Both the position numbers and the translations under genes were made by a program. The notes under the pieces were generated by a model. The model saw only the letters and a list, made by a program, of their open reading frames with translations, had not been told where the DNA came from and made no database searches. Positions 50,169 to 60,884 of a stretch of 64,000 nt of DNA are shown piece by piece. Origin of the DNA: Nitrosospira multiformis (GTDB lineage: Bacteria; Pseudomonadota; Gammaproteobacteria; Burkholderiales; Nitrosomonadaceae); contig JAFKJB010000004.1 in NCBI GenBank assembly GCA_017306155.1, positions 124,001-188,000 on the forward strand, in the 5' to 3' direction. How positions within the stretch are numbered: position 1 is the stretch's first letter; each line of letters starts with the position of its first letter.

Positions 50169-50477
50169 TTATTGGGTCAGAATCCACTTTGCCAGAGTCT
50201 TGGCATCTGCCTCGTTAACCTTTGCATTCGGCGGCATGGGAACCGGTCCCCAAACTCCCTGGCTTCCTTTCTGGATTTTTCCTGCCAGATAGTCCACGGC
50301 TTTCGGGTCAGCCTTATACTTGGCCGCTACATCCTTCAACGCAGGGCCGACCAGTTTTTTGTCCACCATGTGACAATTCAGGCAGCCGCTGCTTTTTGCC
50401 AACTCGGGGCTCGCCTGCGCGGTGCCGACAATCAATAAAGCTGATGCCGCAACCATTCCCATCCAGACAGCTTTCAT
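50169..50477 (-). CDS. periplasmic cytochrome c-552-type protein
   Basis: 102 residues with a 22-residue signal peptide ending in TAQA. The mature part of about 80 residues has one heme site CLNCH (Cys32, Cys35, His36), the VGPALKDVAAKY helix and the axial Met81 in PVPMPPN. The pattern is very close to the soluble cytochrome c-552 of Nitrosomonas, the electron carrier to terminal oxidase. ATG 50477 has AAGGAG at eight bases; a GTG at 50486 is also in frame. It lies 22 bases after the DUF255 gene. Confidence 0.92.
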   Translation of the reverse strand: MKAVWMGMVAASALLIVGTAQASPELAKSSGCLNCHMVDKKLVGPALKDVAAKYKADPKAVDYLAGKIQKGSQGVWGPVPMPPNAKVNEADAKTLAKWILTQ

Positions 50478-50498
50478 TACACGCACTCCTTTTATCCG

Positions 50499-52601
50499 TT
50501 AATTATAGAAAAGGGATCTTATCTTACCTCGAATTTCGCTGATACGCAGCAATTCCTGCAAGTCAGTGATCTCCGGTAAGCACTTAACGCCATGACAGAC
50601 CCAGGCGTTGACACCGATCCCTGACGGAAGGGGCTTGGCAAGATTTGGCGGCAGCGTTGCGGACACTCCGCGATCAACCGGCAGCGCGAGCACAAGAGCG
50701 ATGGGGGCCCGGTGACGCAAGGTGCTTTCCCATCTCGCCATCGTGTCCGATTTTCCCCGCAGTATGACAACGGTGGGGGGGACGAGCCACTGCTCAAGCG
50801 CCAGAAGCAGGCTGCAACACGAGTCGGGGTGCCGGATCAAGGCAGGGTAGAAGAGCTGCAGTGCGCGTTCCGCCGCCTGCAGATAACGGGATTCCCCCAG
50901 CAGGTAACCCATGCGCTGAAGAGTATAGATCGCGACGCCGTTGCCGGATGGTGTTGCATTGTCATAACCAGGCTTGGGGCGATGGATCAGATTTTCATGA
51001 TCATGGCTGGTAAAGAAAAAACCGCCGGCTTCCTTGTCTTCAAACTGATCCAGAAGAACGTCGGCCAGCGCAACGGCAAAATCCAGGTCCACCGGGCGGA
51101 ACGATGTCTGCATCAGTTCCAGTAATCCATCCAGCAGGAAAGCGTAATCATCGAGATAGGCATTGAGATGCCCATTGCCGTCCTTCCAGGTGGCCAGCAG
51201 GCGCCCGTTTTTCCAGAGTGTGGAACGGATGAAATCCACGGCACAGGTAGCCGAGCGCACCCAGTCGTCGCGACCGAATATGCGTCCGGCTCGAGCCATG
51301 CCCTTGATCATCAATCCATTCCAGCTGGTCAGGGTTTTCTCATCCCGTCCGGGGTGAACCCGACGCTGGCGTTGTGCAAGCAGCTTCTTGCGCGCAGATT
51401 CAAGCCATTGTCGTGCGTTTGCATAGGGGACGCCAAAGTTTTCAGCTATCTCGGGCAGCGATTGGGTCACTGCCAGATGCCAGTGTCTGTTCCTGAAATT
51501 CGCTTCCCGGGACAGACCATAGTAATCGGCGGCTACGGCATATTCACGACGTGAAAGAATATGGGATGTCTCACTGCGATCCCATACGTAGAACTTGCCT
51601 TCGATATTTTCCGAGTCTGCATCCAGGGTCGACCAGTAGCCGGCTCCCGTTCTCTTCTCATCCACTTCATATCCTGGCTGCATTTCGCGCATGACCCAGG
51701 CAGCGGTTTCTTCCACAATCTGCGCAAACAGCGGATTTCCGGACGCGATCCAGGCATCCGCATAGAGATGCAGCAGGGGACCATTGTCATAAAGCATTTT
51801 TTCGAAATGCGGAATCTGCCACTGCTTGTCGGTACTGTAACGATAGAATCCGCCACCCACCTGGTCGTAGATGCCGCCTTCCGCCATTTTCTCCAATGTC
51901 AGCGTGGCCATGTGCAATGCCTCGCTATTGCCGGCAGTGAAGTAGCGCCGCAAACAGAAATCCAGTTCGGTCAGGTGCAGGAATTTCGGCGCCTCGCCGA
52001 AACCACCGTTTTCGAAATCGAACCGGTTCTTCAACTCAGCCAGTGCCTGTTCCAGGGGACGCTCAGAAAATACCGGAGCCTCCGGTGCTTTCGAGGGCAG
52101 CATATCCGCGAAGGATTTGAGCAACGATACACTCTGGCGTTCGATCTCCGGGCGGCGAACGCGGTAAGTTTCCGCCACCCGCGGCAATAAATCGAGGAAA
52201 CCCGGCAGATCGTGACGTGCCATTTTGGGAAAGTAGGTACCGCCGAAGAATGGTTTTTGATCGGGCGTCAGAAAAAGCGTGAGGGGCCAGCCGCCGTTGC
52301 GCTGTGTCAGCATGTAGAGCGCGGTCTGATAAATCTGATCGATATCCGGGCGCTCCTCGCGGTCCACCTTGATATTGATGAAGTACCGGTTCATGACTTC
52401 GGCGACTTCCGCATCCTCGAAGCATTCGTGCGCCATCACATGGCACCAGTGGCAGGCAGAGTAGCCGATGGATAACAGGATCGGCCTGTCCTGCATGCGG
52501 GCGAGTGTCAGCGCCTCTTCTCCCCAGGGATACCAGTCGACAGGGTTGTCTGCATGTTGCAGCAGGTAGGGGCTGGTTTCACCGGCAAGATGATTGAGCA
52601 T
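50499..52601 (-). CDS. thioredoxin-domain protein of the DUF255/YyaL family
   Basis: 700 residues. The N-terminal thioredoxin-like domain (about 1-170) opens [20 protein letters not shown] and has the active-site motif CHWCHVM. The rest is an alpha/alpha toroid resembling six-hairpin glycosidases or N-acylglucosamine epimerases ([27 protein letters not shown]). It has no signal peptide. The function of the family (including human SPATA20) is not established. It lies between ilvD and the cytochrome gene on the same strand. Confidence 0.92.
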   Translation of the reverse strand: MLNHLAGETSPYLLQHADNPVDWYPWGEEALTLARMQDRPILLSIGYSACHWCHVMAHECFEDAEVAEVMNRYFINIKVDREERPDIDQIYQTALYMLTQRNGGWPLTLFLTPDQKPFFGGTYFPKMARHDLPGFLDLLPRVAETYRVRRPEIERQSVSLLKSFADMLPSKAPEAPVFSERPLEQALAELKNRFDFENGGFGEAPKFLHLTELDFCLRRYFTAGNSEALHMATLTLEKMAEGGIYDQVGGGFYRYSTDKQWQIPHFEKMLYDNGPLLHLYADAWIASGNPLFAQIVEETAAWVMREMQPGYEVDEKRTGAGYWSTLDADSENIEGKFYVWDRSETSHILSRREYAVAADYYGLSREANFRNRHWHLAVTQSLPEIAENFGVPYANARQWLESARKKLLAQRQRRVHPGRDEKTLTSWNGLMIKGMARAGRIFGRDDWVRSATCAVDFIRSTLWKNGRLLATWKDGNGHLNAYLDDYAFLLDGLLELMQTSFRPVDLDFAVALADVLLDQFEDKEAGGFFFTSHDHENLIHRPKPGYDNATPSGNGVAIYTLQRMGYLLGESRYLQAAERALQLFYPALIRHPDSCCSLLLALEQWLVPPTVVILRGKSDTMARWESTLRHRAPIALVLALPVDRGVSATLPPNLAKPLPSGIGVNAWVCHGVKCLPEITDLQELLRISEIRGKIRSLFYN

Positions 52602-52625
52602 GGCTTTGTGATGGGAAAGAACGGG

Positions 52626-54299
52626 TTAGTCGGTGATCGCTCCCCGGCTGGCACTCGAGACGAGCTTCGAATATTTAGCGAGCACTCCCCGTGTGTAGCG
52701 CGGATGGGGCGGCTGCCATTCAGCCCGGCGCCGGGCCAGCTCATCCCCGGGAACGTTGAGTTGCAGCAGCCGTTGCTCGGCGTCTATGGTGATCGAATCG
52801 CCTTCCCGCACCAGCGCAATGGCGCCGCCTACAAACGCCTCCGGCGCCACGTGTCCAACCACCATTCCATAGGTGCCCCCGGAAAACCGTCCATCGGTGA
52901 TCAGGCCCACCGAATCTCCGAGTCCCTCGCCAATGAGCGCGGAAGTGGGAGACAACATTTCCCGCATGCCGGGACCGCCCTTGGGTCCCTCATAGCGTAT
53001 CACCACCACGTCGCCGGGCTGGATCGCGCGCGCAAGGATGGCTGCCATGCAGGCTTCTTCCGAGTCGAATACCCGTGCCGGTCCGGTAATTTTTGGTGTT
53101 TTCACCCCGGTGATTTTCGCCACGCACCCTTCTGCGGCGAGATTGCCCTTGAGTATGGCGAGGTGACCCTGAGCGTACAACGGGTTGTCCCACTGGCGGA
53201 TGATATCCTGATCCTTGCGAGGCTCTGACGGCACGTCCTTCAATATCTCGGCAATGGTCTGCCCACTGATGGTGATGCAATCGCCATGCAACAGGCCGTG
53301 GTCGAGCAGCATTTTCATTACCTGGGGAATGCCTCCTGCCTTGTGCAGATCGGTGGCGACGTATCGTCCCGAGGGTTTGAGATCGCACAGTACCGGCACT
53401 TTGCCGCGCATGTGTTCAAAATCGTCGATCATGAGTGTCACTTCGGCCGCATGGGCAATGGCTAGGAAATGCAAAACAGCATTGGTGGAACCACCCACGG
53501 CCATGATCACCGCGATCGCGTTTTCAATGGATTTGCGGGTAATGATGTCGCGCGGACGAATCTGTTTCCTGATGGCATCCACGAGCACTTCCGCGGAGCG
53601 CGCCGCGCTGGTGCGCTTCTCGCCATCCTCCGCAGCCATGGTGGAAGAATAGGGAAGGCTCATGCCCATCGCTTCGAAAGCGGACGACATGGTGTTGGCC
53701 GTGTACATGCCTCCGCAGGAGCCCGCGCCGGGACAGGCATGGCGCTCCACTTCGAGCAGTTCTTTCACGTCTATCTTATGAGAGGTGTATTGCCCGACGG
53801 CTTCGAAAGCACTGACAATGGTGAGGTCCTTTCCTTTATAGCGACCCGGTTTGATCGTTCCGCCATAAACAAAGATTGCGGGAACATTCATGCGCGCCAT
53901 CGCCATCATTGCGCCCGGCATGTTCTTGTCACAGCCTCCGATGGCGATCACGCCGTCCATGCTCTCAGCCTGAACCGCCGTTTCGATCGAATCGGCAATG
54001 ACTTCGCGCGACACCAGGGAATACTTCATACCTTCCGTTCCCATGGAGATGCCATCGGAAACGGTGATGGTGCCGAACATCTGGGGCATCGCGCCCGCCT
54101 GTTTCAATGCGTGCTCCGCATCCAGCGCCAGTTCATTCAATCCCTTGTTGCAGGGTGTGATGGTGGAAAAGCCATTGGCCACCCCGACGATGGGTTTGTC
54201 GAAATCGTTGTCGCCGAAACCTACAGCCCGCAGCATCGCGCGGTTGGGAGTACGTTCCGTCCCCTGGGTGATTGCCCGGCTGCGTTGGTTATCTGACAT
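52626..54299 (-). CDS. ilvD: dihydroxy-acid dehydratase
   Basis: 557 residues, an Fe-S enzyme of branched-chain amino acid synthesis that turns dihydroxy acids into 2-oxo acids. Cluster cysteines are in [19 protein letters not shown] and [16 protein letters not shown]; the late [17 protein letters not shown] is also conserved. AAGGAG lies at good spacing before the ATG. First gene of a leftward group with the DUF255 and cytochrome c genes (24 and 21 bases between them). Confidence 0.98.
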   Translation of the reverse strand: MSDNQRSRAITQGTERTPNRAMLRAVGFGDNDFDKPIVGVANGFSTITPCNKGLNELALDAEHALKQAGAMPQMFGTITVSDGISMGTEGMKYSLVSREVIADSIETAVQAESMDGVIAIGGCDKNMPGAMMAMARMNVPAIFVYGGTIKPGRYKGKDLTIVSAFEAVGQYTSHKIDVKELLEVERHACPGAGSCGGMYTANTMSSAFEAMGMSLPYSSTMAAEDGEKRTSAARSAEVLVDAIRKQIRPRDIITRKSIENAIAVIMAVGGSTNAVLHFLAIAHAAEVTLMIDDFEHMRGKVPVLCDLKPSGRYVATDLHKAGGIPQVMKMLLDHGLLHGDCITISGQTIAEILKDVPSEPRKDQDIIRQWDNPLYAQGHLAILKGNLAAEGCVAKITGVKTPKITGPARVFDSEEACMAAILARAIQPGDVVVIRYEGPKGGPGMREMLSPTSALIGEGLGDSVGLITDGRFSGGTYGMVVGHVAPEAFVGGAIALVREGDSITIDAEQRLLQLNVPGDELARRRAEWQPPHPRYTRGVLAKYSKLVSSASRGAITD

Positions 54300-54615
54300 G
54301 AATTACTCCTTGAATTGAAAAAATGGGGATGCAGGCAAATCCTGATGAGTTCCCATAGTCAGGGGAAGAAGGGGTCGAGGCGCATGCGAAGCTGCGAGGA
54401 AAGAAAAAGCAGTTCAAAGTCGCTCTTTTCCGTGTTCTCCACGGTGAATAATCGTCGCCGTATGTATAATGAGGGGGAAACGAAACTCGTCATTTCATTC
54501 CTGCCCAACCCTCCGTCAGGAAGGACTTCTGCTATCCCTGCCGGTTCTCGCCGGTATGATGTTTTAATGCTGCGCTCGATAAACAAGCTATTTTACCTGA
54601 AAAAAATGCAAGCCC
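54300..54615. other. divergent intergenic region between ilvD and lgt
   Basis: 316 bases with no supported gene. It must hold the promoters for ilvD (leftward) and lgt (rightward). I see no leader peptide with runs of Ile, Leu or Val codons that would suggest attenuation of ilvD. Confidence 0.4.
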
Positions 54616-55470
54616 ATGCTCGTTCATCCTCAGATTGATCCCATTGCCATCCAGCTCGGACCGCTCGCGGTTCGATGGTACGGGCTCATGTATCTTCTCG
54701 GATTCGCTTGTTTCATTCTGCTGGGGCGCTACCGCATCAAACGAAATCCCGGGGGGGCGTTCACCGTCAGCATGCTGGACGATATGCTGTTTTACGGTGT
54801 GCTCGGCGTGATCGTGGGCGGCCGCCTGGGTCACATATTTTTTTATCAGTTCGGCTATTATCTGGAGCATCCTCTGGAAATCTTTGCCGTCTGGCAAGGC
54901 GGGATGTCATTTCATGGCGGTTTTCTCGGAGTGATAGCCGCCATGGCCCTGTTGGCGCGCAAATATCACCTGCCCTGGCTCGTCGTAACGGATTTCATCG
55001 CTCCATTGGTGCCGCTGGGACTGGGGGCAGGACGCATCGGCAATTTTATCAATGCCGAGTTATGGGGGCGGCCCACCGATGTCCCCTGGGGCATGATTTT
55101 TCCCTATGTCGACAACGTTCCGCGTCACCCTTCCCAACTGTACGAATTCGCGCTGGAAGGATTGGTGTTTTTTACATTGATGTGGATTTATTCCGCGAGG
55201 CCGAGACCGGTGGGAGCGGTTTCCGGAGTATTTCTGATCGGTTATGGCGTATTCCGCTCGTTTGCGGAGTTTTTCCGCGAGCCGGACGAAGGTTTCATGG
55301 GTATGATGACGCTTGGTATCAGCATGGGGCAGTGGCTGTCGCTACCCATGATCCTCGCCGGGGTAATCATGCTGGTCTGGGCTTATCGTACCCAGGCCCC
55401 GATGTCCCCGCAGGGAAAAGACGGCAAAGCCACCAAAGCCGCAATCGCGGGCAAGCGCGGCGGCAAATAA
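54616..55470 (+). CDS. lgt: prolipoprotein diacylglyceryl transferase
   Basis: 284 residues, seven membrane helices. Lgt moves diacylglycerol to the lipobox Cys, the first step of lipoprotein maturation. The motifs [19 protein letters not shown], the signature [16 protein letters not shown] and [12 protein letters not shown] are all present. The basic tail ([15 protein letters not shown]) is somewhat longer than usual. It would act on lipoproteins such as RlpA and the DUF4156 protein encoded here. Confidence 0.97.
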   Translation: MLVHPQIDPIAIQLGPLAVRWYGLMYLLGFACFILLGRYRIKRNPGGAFTVSMLDDMLFYGVLGVIVGGRLGHIFFYQFGYYLEHPLEIFAVWQGGMSFHGGFLGVIAAMALLARKYHLPWLVVTDFIAPLVPLGLGAGRIGNFINAELWGRPTDVPWGMIFPYVDNVPRHPSQLYEFALEGLVFFTLMWIYSARPRPVGAVSGVFLIGYGVFRSFAEFFREPDEGFMGMMTLGISMGQWLSLPMILAGVIMLVWAYRTQAPMSPQGKDGKATKAAIAGKRGGK

Positions 55471-55485
55471 AATAGATAATTCTGT

Positions 55486-56085
55486 ATGTCTTTACGCCGC
55501 TCCTACAGCCTGATCGCTCCGCTTTACGATGCCTTGCTCGCCGGGGCGGGTATGGGACTGCGGGCGGCCAGCCTTGAGCAATTGCCGCAGCAGGAGAACC
55601 TCGACATTCTCATCAGCGGCATCGGTACCGGGCTCGACCTTCCGCATGTTCCAGCGTGTCATCATTATGTGGGACTGGATCTCACCGCGGCCATGCTGAA
55701 GCGGGCAAGACCCAGAATAGGAAACCTGCATGTAGACCTCGTCCAGGGAGACAGCATGTCTCTGCCGTTCATGGATGCCTGTTTCGATCACGTGGTGCTG
55801 CACCTCATTCTGGCGATCGTGCCGGATGCCCATGCCTGTCTGAAAGAAACAGCGCGGGTATTGAAACCGGGCGGCAGTGTGCTGATACTCGATAAATTTC
55901 TGAAGCCAGGGGAAAACGCAGTGCTCCGGCGGGCGGTGAATCTGTTGTCCCAGCATATCGCGACGCGTCTGGATGTGGTTTTCGAAGAGGTGCTTGCAAG
56001 TGTTCCGCAATTGAAAGTGGAGTCAGACCAGCCGCTTCTGGCAGGAGGCTGGTTCCGGAGCATTCGACTCGTTAAAACCGGTTAG
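55486..56085 (+). CDS. class I SAM methyltransferase
   Basis: 199 residues with SYSLIAPLYDALLAG at the start, a degenerate motif I ISGIGTGLDLPH, GLDLTAAMLKRA and the VLKPGGSVLILD post-motif. It looks like UbiE/phospholipid N-methyltransferase-type enzymes acting on a small lipophilic substrate, which I cannot identify. It begins 15 bases after lgt and probably shares its transcript. Confidence 0.85.
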   Translation: MSLRRSYSLIAPLYDALLAGAGMGLRAASLEQLPQQENLDILISGIGTGLDLPHVPACHHYVGLDLTAAMLKRARPRIGNLHVDLVQGDSMSLPFMDACFDHVVLHLILAIVPDAHACLKETARVLKPGGSVLILDKFLKPGENAVLRRAVNLLSQHIATRLDVVFEEVLASVPQLKVESDQPLLAGGWFRSIRLVKTG

Positions 56086-56162
56086 GAGGTGACCGGGATA
56101 TGCGATAAGGGTAGAATTTCTACGGGAGGCGAAATTATGATTCCACCTTCAGCCGGAGTGCC

Positions 56163-56858
56163 ATGCGCCCTATTGCCGCTTTCACCGTCATCCTTGTCGT
56201 CGTTGCCGTGGCCGCAAGCGAAGCGAGCGGCCTGGTGTCGGCGGGACAGATAGAGAGGACGGGCAGGGTGAACAGCCCGGGGCCGGATTGGACGGAGGCT
56301 TATCACAAAAACGGCCTTGTCATTTTTACGAAGGACACAGCGGAGGGACGCCGGGTAATCGCGGTTTCCGAAGTGGAAGTTCCGCCCGAAGCCGTTTTCA
56401 ATGTCCTCGTCGACTTCGAACATTACCGGGAATTCATGCCGTATGTGCAGGAATCGGAAGTGCTCAGCCGCACCGGAGATAACGAGGTGGTGACCTATGC
56501 GCGCATCGCGCCGCCCTTTATCAGCGAGCGCGACTATCCCCTCAAGGTCCGGCTGACCCACAGACCGGGGGCAGGTGACGGCACAAACAAGGGTGGCACC
56601 TTCAAGGTCGAATGGACTGCACTACCCGGAGCGAAGCCTGAGGTGGCAGGCGTGGTGCGCGTCAAGCTCAACGAGGGTTCGTGGCTGGCGGAGCCGCTGG
56701 ATGGCGGCAGGCGCACACGTCTCACTTATACATTGCTTACCAATCCGGGTGGGCTCATTCCGGATTTTGTGTTCAACCTTTCGAACACTGTCGCGATACC
56801 TGAACTCTTCGATGGGGTAAGGAAGCGTTCTGCCGGAGCAGTTTCCGGACGGAAGTGA
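56163..56858 (+). CDS. secreted START/SRPBCC-domain protein
   Basis: 231 residues. A hydrophobic N-terminus (1-22) is a likely signal peptide. The domain [38 protein letters not shown] and [11 protein letters not shown] matches START-like lipid-binding proteins. Ligand unknown; periplasmic lipid handling is inferred. Confidence 0.8.
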   Translation: MRPIAAFTVILVVVAVAASEASGLVSAGQIERTGRVNSPGPDWTEAYHKNGLVIFTKDTAEGRRVIAVSEVEVPPEAVFNVLVDFEHYREFMPYVQESEVLSRTGDNEVVTYARIAPPFISERDYPLKVRLTHRPGAGDGTNKGGTFKVEWTALPGAKPEVAGVVRVKLNEGSWLAEPLDGGRRTRLTYTLLTNPGGLIPDFVFNLSNTVAIPELFDGVRKRSAGAVSGRK

Positions 56859-56916
56859 TCAGGCCGCAGCATACCATCGTCTGTCCCCCGTGGATTTTTC
56901 AGGGCAACAATTACCT

Positions 56917-57249
56917 ATGTTTGAGCTGAAGACCTTGTTTCTCTTCCTGGCTACAGCGCTGGCCGAGATCGTTGGTTGCTATCTCCCCTACCTCTGGCTT
57001 AAACAGGACGGAAGCGCGTGGTTTCTTGTTCCTGCTGCTGCAAGCCTTGCGCTGTTTGCATGGCTTCTCACGCTTCATCCGACGGACGCCGGTCGTACAT
57101 ACGCGGCTTACGGAGGCGTGTATGTTTTCGTAGCAATACTCTGGCTGTGGGCTATTGATGGAGTCAGGCCGACTGCCTGGGATATGGCAGGTTCTCTTCT
57201 GGCGCTGACAGGTATGGCAATCATCATGTTCGGCCCAAGATATGAATAA
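56917..57249 (+). CDS. YnfA/UPF0060 small membrane protein
   Basis: 110 residues and four membrane helices, with the family pattern [27 protein letters not shown] and [10 protein letters not shown]. It is distantly similar to small multidrug-resistance exporters, but its substrate is not established. I chose ATG 56917, which gives the standard length; a GTG at 56890 is in frame. Confidence 0.92.
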   Translation: MFELKTLFLFLATALAEIVGCYLPYLWLKQDGSAWFLVPAAASLALFAWLLTLHPTDAGRTYAAYGGVYVFVAILWLWAIDGVRPTAWDMAGSLLALTGMAIIMFGPRYE

Positions 57250-57297
57250 TTTATATAAGCCCCGGAGCGATTTGCAATTTTCAACAGGAGAAAATAG

Positions 57298-57651
57298 ATG
57301 GTCATGAGAAGGATGGTCGCCTTGCCGGGCCTGCTGTCAGTGGTTTTGTTTGCCGGTTGTTCGGCGATTTCAACGACACCGGAGGGCAGATCCGTTGAGC
57401 TTGTCACAGAAAAACCCAGCGGCAATTGCAAGCCGCTGGGTGATGCGGTCGGCTCCCAGGGCAACTGGATTACCGGTGACTACACTTCGAATGAGAATCT
57501 CCTTATCGGCGCCAGAAATGACCTGCGCAACAGGGCCGCCAAAATGGGTGGAAACTACGTCTGGGTGCAGAACTCCGCTAATACGAATGCATGGGGCAGC
57601 AAGGGCACGACAAACACGACGGTGCTGGGCGTCGTTTATCGCTGCGAATGA
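57298..57651 (+). CDS. DUF4156 lipoprotein
   Basis: 117 residues: a signal with lipobox LFAGC (Cys21), then VELVTEKPSGNCKPLGDAVG and a Gly/Asn-rich C-terminal half ending in VVYRC, typical of DUF4156. A Cys pair may form a disulfide. AGGAG precedes the ATG. Function unknown. Confidence 0.85.
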   Translation: MVMRRMVALPGLLSVVLFAGCSAISTTPEGRSVELVTEKPSGNCKPLGDAVGSQGNWITGDYTSNENLLIGARNDLRNRAAKMGGNYVWVQNSANTNAWGSKGTTNTTVLGVVYRCE

Positions 57652-57713
57652 TTCCTCGCACCTGGTCTCGAATACCTCGAACCGAATTTATTATCAGGTA
57701 GAGCGCTGCGGAA

Positions 57714-58082
57714 ATGTCCAGCAAGGTTTACTACAACAGCGCATGTCCCGTCTGCGATGCGGGCATAAAGGAGCAGCGCCGCCGTATGGAAGCATGCGGT
57801 GTCAAGGATATCGAGTGGGTTGACGTGCATGCGCAGCCGGAAGCCGTTGCGGAAGTAGATGCTACGCTGGAGCAGGTGCGCGAGCGGCTGCACGTAAAAA
57901 GACAGGATGGCCGGGTTGACGTGGGCGTGGATGCTTTCACGCAACTCTGGTCACAGACACCGGGCCAGAGCTGGCTGGCAAGGCTTTTCCGGTTGCCCGT
58001 GCTCCGGCAGCTTTCACACCTCGCATATAACGCCTTTGCCAGAAGGCTGTACCGATGGAACCGCGCCAAGAAACACTGGTAG
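57714..58082 (+). CDS. DUF393 (DCC-family) thiol-disulfide protein
   Basis: 122 residues beginning VYYNSACPVCDAG, with the CPVC motif (residues 11-14) that defines the DCC family, predicted thioredoxin-fold oxidoreductases. DAFTQLW and the basic end RRLYRWNRAKKHW are also common in the family. No redox partner is adjacent. Confidence 0.88.
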   Translation: MSSKVYYNSACPVCDAGIKEQRRRMEACGVKDIEWVDVHAQPEAVAEVDATLEQVRERLHVKRQDGRVDVGVDAFTQLWSQTPGQSWLARLFRLPVLRQLSHLAYNAFARRLYRWNRAKKHW

Positions 58083-58167
58083 GCCCTCGGCAGGGGCCAG
58101 TGACCAGGAAATAATTCAAGAGATATTTCCTGGCCGGGAAAAGTTTGGTGAAAATTCCGTTACGACG

Positions 58168-59211
58168 CTAATTCCCGGTTTTGCCCAGAGTCCAGCTAAC
58201 GCTTTCCCCGGCCCGGAACGGAATCAGGCTTTCGTCGCCGAACTCCAGTTGCGCAGGCACGCGCCAGCTTTCCTTCTTCAAGGTAATCCTGTCCTGGTTG
58301 CGGGGCAACCGGTAGAAATCCGCGCCATGAAAACTGGCAAAGGCTTCCAGCTTTTCCAGTGCATCCGCCCGTTCGAATGCTTCCGCGTAAAGCTCGATCG
58401 CTGCATGAGCAGTATAGATGCCGGCGCAGCCGCAGGCGTTTTCCTTGGCCGATTGCGCGTGGGGGGCGCTATCGGTACCGAGGAAAAATTTCGGATTGCC
58501 GCTGGTAGCGGCCTCGACCAGTTTCTGCCGGTGGGTTTCCCGCTTGAGGATAGGCAGGCAATAGTGATGAGGCCGGATACCGCCTAAAAAAAGGGCATTG
58601 CGGCTGATCAGGAGGTGGTGCGCGGTAATGGTGGCGGCGATGGTTTCCGGTGCAGTGATGACAAACTCTACCGCTTCTTGCGTGGTGATATGCTCGAATA
58701 CCACGCGTAGTTGCGGAAAGCGCCGGGTCAGCGGAGTCAGTACCCGTTCCAGAAAGACTTTCTCCCTGTCGAATACATCCACCTCAGGGTCGGTCACCTC
58801 ACCGTGCACCAGCAGGGGCATATCCGCTTGCTCCATGGCTTCCAGGGTTTCATGGCACCTGGCAACGTCGGTAACTCCGGCAGCGGAGTTTGTGGTTGCA
58901 CCGGCGGGATAGTATTTAATGCCATAGATTGCTTCGCTTCTTTTTGCTTTGATGATTTCCGAAGGGGAGGTGTTATCGGTCAGATAGAGGGTCATCAGCG
59001 GCTGAAAACGCGCGCCATGCGGCAGGGCTGCAAGAAGTCGCTCGCGATACGCCAGCGCCATTTGCGTGGTGACGACCGGAGGCTTGAGGTTGGGCATGAT
59101 GATTGCGCGAGCAAAGCGGCGGGCAGTGTCCGGCAGCACTGCCCGCATGTGCTCGCCGTCGCGGAGATGCAGGTGGAAGTCATCCGGGCGGGTAAGGGTG
59201 AAGGTGTTCAA
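58168..59211 (-). CDS. pyrC: dihydroorotase (type II)
   Basis: 347 residues, a zinc amidohydrolase closing the pyrimidine ring. [10 protein letters not shown] holds the first metal His pair, the carboxylated Lys is in [13 protein letters not shown], and VHGEV, FEHITT and GTDSAPHA complete the site. No in-frame ATG precedes the conserved start; TTG 59211 (reads as [10 protein letters not shown] after it) gives the usual length, while another TTG at 59271 is also open. The gene therefore seems to use a TTG start. Confidence 0.95.
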   Translation of the reverse strand: MNTFTLTRPDDFHLHLRDGEHMRAVLPDTARRFARAIIMPNLKPPVVTTQMALAYRERLLAALPHGARFQPLMTLYLTDNTSPSEIIKAKRSEAIYGIKYYPAGATTNSAAGVTDVARCHETLEAMEQADMPLLVHGEVTDPEVDVFDREKVFLERVLTPLTRRFPQLRVVFEHITTQEAVEFVITAPETIAATITAHHLLISRNALFLGGIRPHHYCLPILKRETHRQKLVEAATSGNPKFFLGTDSAPHAQSAKENACGCAGIYTAHAAIELYAEAFERADALEKLEAFASFHGADFYRLPRNQDRITLKKESWRVPAQLEFGDESLIPFRAGESVSWTLGKTGN

Positions 59212-59387
59212 GATGGCTGTGTTACCTGTTTTTTCGGGAAAAATGTCATGAATTTCCCATTGAGGACTCAAGGGGGACTCGATCTGCTATTCCCGGAATA
59301 CATCATTGGAAATGGCGGGAGGGCAAGCGCAGCACACTCCTCGCAGCAAATGGTGGTTCGAGTCCCCCATCCTGCGCTACTCCTGTT

Positions 59388-60566
59388 CTAGTCCTTGATG
59401 CGGCCTAGCAGCGTCTTGCTCGTGCAGGGTTTCTTTTCGGCAATCAACTCGGTGGCGGCACCCACCTGTCCCCAGGTATTCCAGAGCAGGGCACCGCGTA
59501 CGAGCCCATCGCGCAGGTAATAAATCACGCCTTTGCGGAAGGGTTCTACCCAATCTTCGACAATATCGAGACTGGAATCGAGTTCACCGACTGCTTCATA
59601 GCCAAGGTCAAACAGGTCGGAATAAAAGAAGGGCTGATGATGATAGGGCTCCGGGCTTCCTGCCATGTTTCGTCCCGCCGCTTCTCCCATCATGTTTGCG
59701 TTGTCTTCATGCTCGACCCGCATGCGCTTGTCGAGCAAGGGACTATAGAAGTTGGCGACGTCGCCGGCAGCATAGATATCGGGATGGCTGCTGCGCAGGA
59801 ATTCATCCACTACGATGCCGTTGTCAACTGTGAGCCCGGCCTGGACAGCCAACTCCGTGTCAGGAAGAATACCCAGGCCTGCCACGACTCCATCGGCGGA
59901 AATCTCAATCCCGTTTCCCGTGGTTACGATTTTTTTTGCTCCCTCTGCTCGCATTGATTTGACAGTTTCGAATGCAAGCACGGTAACGCCCTTTTCAGCA
60001 TAGTAGGAATTAAGGAACTCGACGAGAGGTCTCGGGTAAATGCGCGAACCGATACCGTTTTCCGGAAAAATCATCGTGACCCGTTTATCATTCATGGCGA
60101 GTGCGGCAGCGATCTCCGAACCAATGAAGCCGCCCCCGATCACGACAAAATCCGAACCTTGATTGCTCAATTCCCGCAGCTTGATGTAATCGTCCGCCGT
60201 TCTGTAGTAGATTATATTCTCGCCGAAATCGGTAAAACGACGCACCACGCCCCCTGTGGCAAGCAAAAGTTTTTCATAGGTGTAGACGTTGCCTGCATTA
60301 TCCGTCGCCGTCCTGTTTGCAGGGTCCAGGGTTACTATTTTTTTTCCGAGATGCATGGCGACGTTCAGCCCATGCTCGCTTCGCCAGATCGAATCATAGG
60401 GTGAGTCCTTCCATAATGCCTTGGAAAGGGGGGGGCGGTTATAGGGACGATGCAGCTCCTCCCCGATGACGGCGATTGCGCCATCGGGATCAATCTTACG
60501 GATACCGTGTACAGCAGAATCGGCGGTCATTCCGCCCCCGACAATAAGGTATTTATGGTGTTTCAT
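59388..60566 (-). CDS. AIF/ferredoxin-reductase-like FAD-NAD(P) oxidoreductase
   Basis: 392 residues with two Rossmann domains: IVGGGMTADSAVHGIRK (FAD) and VVIGGGFIGSEIAAAL (NAD(P)H), plus DIYAAGDVANF near the FAD and a C-terminal domain. RPYNRPPLSK is typical of the AIF/rubredoxin reductase group. It probably reduces a ferredoxin, rubredoxin or quinone. AAAGGAAACC precedes the ATG. Confidence 0.85.
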   Translation of the reverse strand: MKHHKYLIVGGGMTADSAVHGIRKIDPDGAIAVIGEELHRPYNRPPLSKALWKDSPYDSIWRSEHGLNVAMHLGKKIVTLDPANRTATDNAGNVYTYEKLLLATGGVVRRFTDFGENIIYYRTADDYIKLRELSNQGSDFVVIGGGFIGSEIAAALAMNDKRVTMIFPENGIGSRIYPRPLVEFLNSYYAEKGVTVLAFETVKSMRAEGAKKIVTTGNGIEISADGVVAGLGILPDTELAVQAGLTVDNGIVVDEFLRSSHPDIYAAGDVANFYSPLLDKRMRVEHEDNANMMGEAAGRNMAGSPEPYHHQPFFYSDLFDLGYEAVGELDSSLDIVEDWVEPFRKGVIYYLRDGLVRGALLWNTWGQVGAATELIAEKKPCTSKTLLGRIKD

Positions 60567-60884
60567 GTTGGTTTCCTTTGCAGGTGTATGAAGTACAGGT
60601 TAAAAATTGACCCGTTGTTATGTTCCGAAACCTTTTGTATGACCATGTTGCGCGTAGAGAGCGGAACTCTGTAATAGCGAACCTATCCAATAAAATCGGA
60701 AACTTCATAAAACCTGTGTAAACTTTTGCCGGTGCATACAAGGATAGGCTGGCAGCGGGGCAAGTCCCCTTGCCCGATAGATCGCAGAGAGGCTGTGCCT
60801 CATTATTCAACAATCCTCACGCCAGTATATAATGGGTTCCTCTATGAATTCAAAGCCAAGCTGGGCATGTCCCGAAATTGAACG
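60567..60884. other. 318-base divergent intergenic region, nothing recognised
   Basis: This lies between the flavoprotein (leftward) and the unknown membrane protein (rightward). No RNA gene or repeat is seen. Confidence 0.35.

Noticed and set aside
54300-54615. Possible attenuator leader peptide for ilvD.
   Set aside because: No short ORF with runs of Ile, Leu or Val codons and no terminator/antiterminator pair is seen.
59355-59385. GGTTCGAGTCCCCCATCC looks like the T-arm and 3' end of a tRNA.
   Set aside because: The T stem has a mismatch, no matching 5' acceptor strand (GCAGGAT-like), D arm or anticodon arm is found upstream, and CCA is absent. At most it is a tRNA 3' remnant.
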